A stretch of DNA of 9,273 nt from Roseiarcus sp036502965 (GTDB lineage Bacteria; Pseudomonadota; Alphaproteobacteria; Rhizobiales; Beijerinckiaceae): positions 1 to 9,273 of the forward strand of contig DASXXT010000146.1 of the NCBI GenBank assembly GCA_036502965.1, given 5' to 3'. Of this stretch, positions 6,293 to 9,273 are shown piece after piece. Below the pieces are notes generated by a model that was given only the letters and a program-made list of their open reading frames with translations, ran no database searches and was not told the DNA's origin. Position numbers and translations under genes: made by a program. Each line of letters begins with the position of its first letter. Position 1 is the stretch's first letter.

Positions 6293-6699
6293 GGCCGAGC
6301 CTCCGATGCGCAAATGACGATCACACCGTTCTCGACTTGCACCGGGACCGGGTCCAGCCAACACTGCTCCGCGGCACCCTTCACGCCATAGCCATCCTCG
6401 ATGCGGAATTCTGCGAAGTGACTCGTACAACGGATGAGGGTTTTGTCCTCGTTCAGGAATTGGTCCGCACAATGGTTGAGCGGTGAAGAGTAGTGGGGGC
6501 AGATGTTCAGGTAGCCGTATACGTTCTCGCCGCGTCGTACGACGAACATCGAAAACACTGTCGTGCCGCGCCCGAAGACATATTCCTTGGCGTCGCGGTC
6601 AGGGATGTCTTCCAGCCGGCCAAGCACGGTGCCCGGCTGCGGCGCACGCGGCCGCAAGCGCCAAAGCGTGGGATCGGGCTTGCTCAGCGCGTCAGCCAT
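6289..6699 (-). CDS. Small Rieske [2Fe-2S] ferredoxin-like protein
   Basis: A 136-residue soluble protein with one Rieske domain, which would carry a [2Fe-2S] cluster held by two Cys and two His. The ligand pairs are visible: CPH (Cys67, His69) and CTSH (Cys91, His94). The 21 residues between the pairs are more than in classical ring-hydroxylase ferredoxins. Residues 1-25 form a polar, Pro-rich N-terminal tail, and the C-terminal PVPVQVENGVIVI strand matches the end of the Rieske fold. No signal peptide or membrane segment is seen, so it should be cytoplasmic. Such proteins pass electrons to oxygenases or reductases; no oxygenase or ferredoxin reductase lies in the window, so its partner is unknown. 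ATG at 6699 is preceded by a weak AAGG. Its stop overlaps the next start in an ATGA arrangement, which ties it closely to the CobS-like ATPase. Confidence 0.9.
   Translation of the reverse strand: MADALSKPDPTLWRLRPRAPQPGTVLGRLEDIPDRDAKEYVFGRGTTVFSMFVVRRGENVYGYLNICPHYSSPLNHCADQFLNEDKTLIRCTSHFAEFRIEDGYGVKGAAEQCWLDPVPVQVENGVIVICASEARP
6300..6304 (-). promoter_or_regulatory. Strong Shine-Dalgarno (GGAGG) fixing the CobS-like start
   Basis: GGAGG on the minus strand with a 7-base spacer before ATG at 6292, inside the last codons of the Rieske gene. It decides between this start and a longer open frame reaching 6472 that would overlap the Rieske gene and lacks family similarity. It also allows independent initiation in addition to coupling through the ATGA overlap. 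Confidence 0.75.
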
Positions 6700-6771
6700 C
6701 GTCCGTGCCTTGGTTGGCGTTGGCGCTACGTCGGGAAACGCAGGCGCAAACGGCGAGGTCGCTTGGGAGAG

Positions 6772-6804
6772 CGCCCGTGCGGCAACTTTTCCTCGTGACG
6801 GGCG
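6772..6804 (-). other. Weak inverted repeat in the 108-base gap after the first reductase-like gene
   Basis: A 7-base perfect inverted repeat, CGCCCGT / ACGGGCG, with a 19-base loop, three bases after the stop at 6808. No T-run follows, so it is not an intrinsic terminator. The rest of the gap (6700-6771), the longest non-coding stretch in the window, shows no -35/-10 pair, operator palindrome or riboswitch that I recognise. The repeat may stabilise message ends or be chance in GC-rich DNA. Confidence 0.25.
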
Positions 6805-6807
6805 GTC

Positions 6808-7863
6808 TCAAGGCCGGCGGCCTTCATACGCGGCCATGAGCATCTCGAGGCAATCTGCGCGGCTCGCCGATTCAAGGCCGTCGGAGTCCTTCACGCGGTC
6901 GCATAACGTTTCGAGCTCGTTCGCCGTCACCTCCATTTGCCTTAAGCTTTTGCGCGTGGCGGCGAGCTGCATCAGATCGTAAAGCGTCTGCGGCGCGTCG
7001 TCGGTCCGCATAGCCGCGGCTGCCTCCCGCATAGCCTTGGACGCGAAGTCGCTCCGAAAGGCCGCGGTGTAGGGCAGCATCACGCAAGCGACTTCCGCAT
7101 GGACAAGGCCGAACGTGTCGGCCAGGGCCTGACAAAGCTTCGAATGGACCGTCGACGACGAGATGCCGACGCCTGCGAGCCACGCGCCATAGAGCGCGTC
7201 GGACCACGCCGTATTGTCCGGTGAATTCGCGAGAAGGCGCGGCAAGGCGGCTGTGATAACGCGCATCGCTTCGGTCGCTGCGAAAGCGTCCAACGGGCTC
7301 GCATTGGGCGCGCACAGCGCGTCCAAAGCATTGGCCATCGCATTCATCGCCGAAGGTCCGGCGATCGATGGCGGCAAATGCACGACCAGCTCGGGATCGT
7401 AGATCGTCGCTCGCGGCAGGAGGTCCTGGCTGCGCCGTTCGATCCTCGCGCCGCGCTCTGCCTCACTGAGGAACGGGGCCATTTCACAGCCGGAGAACGT
7501 CGTGGGCGCCGCGACCTGGGGCAGGTTCGTTCTCAGACTTATGGCTTTACTCAGACTGATCGCAGTTCCCCCGCCGATCGCCAAGAGGCCGTCGGCCTTG
7601 ACCGAGGACGCCGCAGTGAGCGCAGCCTCGGTGACTTCGATCGGCGTGTTGGGTTGCGCCCCAGGGTAGACAATCCCCACACGGCCGAGAAGGAGACGCG
7701 CGAACTCGGCCGCGACATCGGCCCTTGACGGCGTCGTGATGATCATCGCTCGTTCGACGCCGAGCCGAGCCAATTCCTCGCCGACCGCGCGGCGGGCGCC
7801 CCAGCCGAAGATCACGCGTCCCGGACGCGCTTCGTGAATGAAGCAAGGCCCTTCAATTTGCAT
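6808..7863 (-). CDS. Divergent maleylacetate-reductase-like protein with a degraded metal site
   Basis: A 351-residue member of the group III (iron-type) alcohol dehydrogenase / maleylacetate reductase family. It aligns almost without gaps to the second family member at 5202-4135. Seen: the N-terminal VIFGWGA, the dinucleotide-binding IGGGTAISLSKAIS (residues 96-109), PTTFSGCEM (120-128), MNAMANALDAL (173-183), HSKLCQALADTF (240-251) and VHAEV (254-258). Compared with the canonical copy, the second-domain histidines have become Asn178, Ser241 and Gln245; only His255 remains. An altered reaction, a metal-independent role, or a regulatory or heteromeric partner role is therefore possible. I chose ATG at 7863; an in-frame TTG at 7875 would add four residues, and neither start has a strong ribosome site. 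It follows the aldehyde dehydrogenase closely. Family membership is secure, but activity as a maleylacetate reductase is not. Confidence 0.88.
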   Translation of the reverse strand: MQIEGPCFIHEARPGRVIFGWGARRAVGEELARLGVERAMIITTPSRADVAAEFARLLLGRVGIVYPGAQPNTPIEVTEAALTAASSVKADGLLAIGGGTAISLSKAISLRTNLPQVAAPTTFSGCEMAPFLSEAERGARIERRSQDLLPRATIYDPELVVHLPPSIAGPSAMNAMANALDALCAPNASPLDAFAATEAMRVITAALPRLLANSPDNTAWSDALYGAWLAGVGISSSTVHSKLCQALADTFGLVHAEVACVMLPYTAAFRSDFASKAMREAAAAMRTDDAPQTLYDLMQLAATRKSLRQMEVTANELETLCDRVKDSDGLESASRADCLEMLMAAYEGRRP

Positions 7864-7884
7864 CGAGTGCAACAATGTCGCAGC

Positions 7885-9273
7885 TCATCGCTGGTAGAAC
7901 GGCGCGGTCGGCGCATCGACGTTGACCCAGACCGACTTCGGCTGGGTGTATTCGCGCATCGCCTCGAACCCCATTTCGCGGCCATACCCGGATTCTCCGA
8001 CGCCGCCGAAAGGTGAACCGGGATGCACCACCTTGTAGGAGTTGATCCAGACCATCCCGGCATTGATCTCGCGCGCGATCCTGTGGGCTCGAGACAGATT
8101 CGAAGTCCAGAGGCCTGAGCCAAGTCCATATTTAACGCCGTTAGCGATCGCCAACGCCTCATCGTCGTCCGAGAAGGTCGTCACCGTGACGAAGGGCCCG
8201 AAAACCTCCTCCTGGCTGACCGTATCGGTCGGCCTTGCCCGAACGACCGTCGGCTCGACGAAACAGCCCTTCGCAAGGTCCTCGCGATCCGGGATCCGGC
8301 CGCCAGCAAGGACCTCTCCGCCTTCCTGTCTCGCGACCTTGACGTAATGCAGGACGCGCTCCTGGTGCTGCCTGGAGGTGAGGGGCCCCATCTCCGTCTC
8401 GCCGTCGAGCGGGTTTCCAAGCCGGATTGATCGAGCAAGCGTAAGGAAGCGATCGAGGAACTCGTCGGCGACGGCCTCATGCAGGATAAGCCGGGAGCCC
8501 GCGATGCAAGCCTGGCCCTGGTTGTGAAAGATGGCCCAGGCGGAGCCGTTGACCGAGGCGCGAATGTCGGCGTCGGGAAAAATGATGTTGGGTCCCTTGC
8601 CGCCGAGCTCCAGTTGAACCTTCTTGAGGTTCGAGGCCGACGCCTGGACAATGCGACGCCCCGTCGCCGTCGATCCGGTAAAGGCGATCTTCTTGATGTC
8701 CGGGTGTTCGGCGATGCGCGCCCCCGCAGTCTCGCCATACCCGGGGACCACGTTCACGACCCCATCCGGAAAACCCACTCGCTTCATCAACTCGGCGATC
8801 TTCAGCGTCGACAGAGGCGTGAGCTCCGAAGGTTTGATGACGATCGTGTTGCCTGCCGCCAGCGCCGGCGCCATCTTCCAGCTCGTGAACATCAACGGGA
8901 AGTTCCACGGCACGATCTGGCCGACCACGCCCACCGGCTCGCGCGTCACATAATTGAGATAGCCGGGGTAGACGGGCGGGAGAAAACCCTCGAACTTGTC
9001 GGCCATCCCGCCAAAATAGCGAAAGCAGGCGGAAGTGCGGGGAACGTCGAGCCGGCGGGCGTCACGCACGGGGTGGCCCGTGTCCATTGACTCGATGCGA
9101 ATGAATTCCTCCGCCTCTTCCTCGAGCGCATCAGCAAGCTTGAGGAGAAGGCGGCCGCGCTGAGAAGGGTCCGTCCGCGCCCAGCCCTTTTGCGCCGCCT
9201 TGGCCGCATCGACTGCCGCGTCGACGTCTTCCGCCCGAGCCTCCGCAATTTCGCATATGAGAGAATTGTCGTA
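7885..9273 (-). CDS. NAD(P)-dependent aldehyde dehydrogenase, N-terminus cut off by the window edge
   Basis: This enzyme oxidises an aldehyde to the carboxylic acid with NAD(P)+ in the cytoplasm. The open frame runs without a stop from the window edge to TGA at 7887-7885 and gives 462 visible residues; the superfamily is usually about 490, so roughly 30 N-terminal residues lie outside. Visible hallmarks are PWNFP with the catalytic-site Asn, the cofactor-binding stretch IVIKPSE, the FTGST loop, the general-base Glu in LELGGKGPN (visible residue 222) and the nucleophile Cys in NQGQACIAGSR (visible residue 256). The Glu-Cys spacing of 34 is standard. EEVFGPF and the C-terminal SPFGGVGESGYGREMG are also present. 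It resembles the betaine-aldehyde/aromatic-aldehyde branch, but the substrate cannot be read from sequence. Its stop is 21 bases before the ATG of the next gene, so it is probably co-transcribed. An internal Met at 9087 is not the start because homology continues upstream of it. Confidence 0.95.
   Translation of the reverse strand, partial: YDNSLICEIAEARAEDVDAAVDAAKAAQKGWARTDPSQRGRLLLKLADALEEEAEEFIRIESMDTGHPVRDARRLDVPRTSACFRYFGGMADKFEGFLPPVYPGYLNYVTREPVGVVGQIVPWNFPLMFTSWKMAPALAAGNTIVIKPSELTPLSTLKIAELMKRVGFPDGVVNVVPGYGETAGARIAEHPDIKKIAFTGSTATGRRIVQASASNLKKVQLELGGKGPNIIFPDADIRASVNGSAWAIFHNQGQACIAGSRLILHEAVADEFLDRFLTLARSIRLGNPLDGETEMGPLTSRQHQERVLHYVKVARQEGGEVLAGGRIPDREDLAKGCFVEPTVVRARPTDTVSQEEVFGPFVTVTTFSDDDEALAIANGVKYGLGSGLWTSNLSRAHRIAREINAGMVWINSYKVVHPGSPFGGVGESGYGREMGFEAMREYTQPKSVWVNVDAPTAPFYQR

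Noticed and set aside
5138..6391. A 417-codon open frame on the plus strand opposite the CobS-like gene and part of the reductase and Rieske genes.
   Set aside because: It is antisense to genes with clear family motifs, its translation shows no recognisable domain, and long antisense frames are expected in GC-rich coding DNA.
6293..6472. N-terminal extension of the CobS-like ATPase by 60 residues.
   Set aside because: It lies within the Rieske gene, has no AAA+ similarity, and GGAGG points to the ATG at 6292.
6700..6807. A promoter or small gene in the largest intergenic gap.
   Set aside because: No convincing -35/-10 pair and no short frame with a good ribosome site was found; the sequence is GC-rich throughout.
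6808..7863. Treating the first reductase-like gene as a pseudogene.
   Set aside because: It is full length, without frameshift or internal stop, keeps the cofactor-binding glycines, and its replaced residues are specific to the metal site.

Overview
The window is a compact, high-GC stretch in which every supported gene lies on the minus strand, so transcription runs from position 9273 towards position 1. It looks like one catabolic and uptake operon of a proteobacterium. An alphaproteobacterium, probably of the Hyphomicrobiales/Rhizobiales type, is most likely. The reasons are the GC-rich codon use, a CobS-type AAA+ ATPase of the aerobic cobaltochelatase family, a Tat-dependent binding protein for a Liv-type ABC transporter, and maleylacetate reductases. 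This lineage call is inference and no closer assignment is possible from sequence alone.

Layout in transcription order: (1) an NAD(P)-dependent aldehyde dehydrogenase whose first ~30 residues are cut off by the window edge (9273-7885); (2) a divergent maleylacetate-reductase-like protein that has lost three active-site/metal-site histidines (7863-6808); (3) a small Rieske [2Fe-2S] ferredoxin-like protein (6699-6289); (4) a CobS-like AAA+ ATPase, translationally coupled to the Rieske gene (6292-5246); (5) a canonical maleylacetate reductase with intact ligands (5202-4135); (6) a Tat-exported periplasmic binding protein (4106-2826); (7-10) the Liv-type ABC transporter livG (2734-2018), livF (2018-1311), livH (1314-448) and livM (438 to beyond position 1, truncated). 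Gaps are short (largest 108 bases) and several genes overlap by 1 or 4 bases. No stretch over 300 bases lacks a gene. I saw no tRNA, rRNA, CRISPR, transposase or convincing promoter or intrinsic terminator.

A plausible reading is that the transporter imports an organic acid, probably aromatic. An oxygenase that is not in the window, perhaps served by the Rieske protein, would hydroxylate or cleave it. Maleylacetate would then be reduced to 3-oxoadipate by the canonical reductase, and an aldehyde intermediate oxidised by the dehydrogenase. The most unusual parts are the CobS paralogue, placed in a catabolic operon without CobN or CobT in view, and the ligand-poor maleylacetate reductase paralogue. 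The CobS-like protein may be a chelatase-type activase or metal-insertion factor for a metalloenzyme of this pathway. That is a hypothesis, not something the sequence proves.
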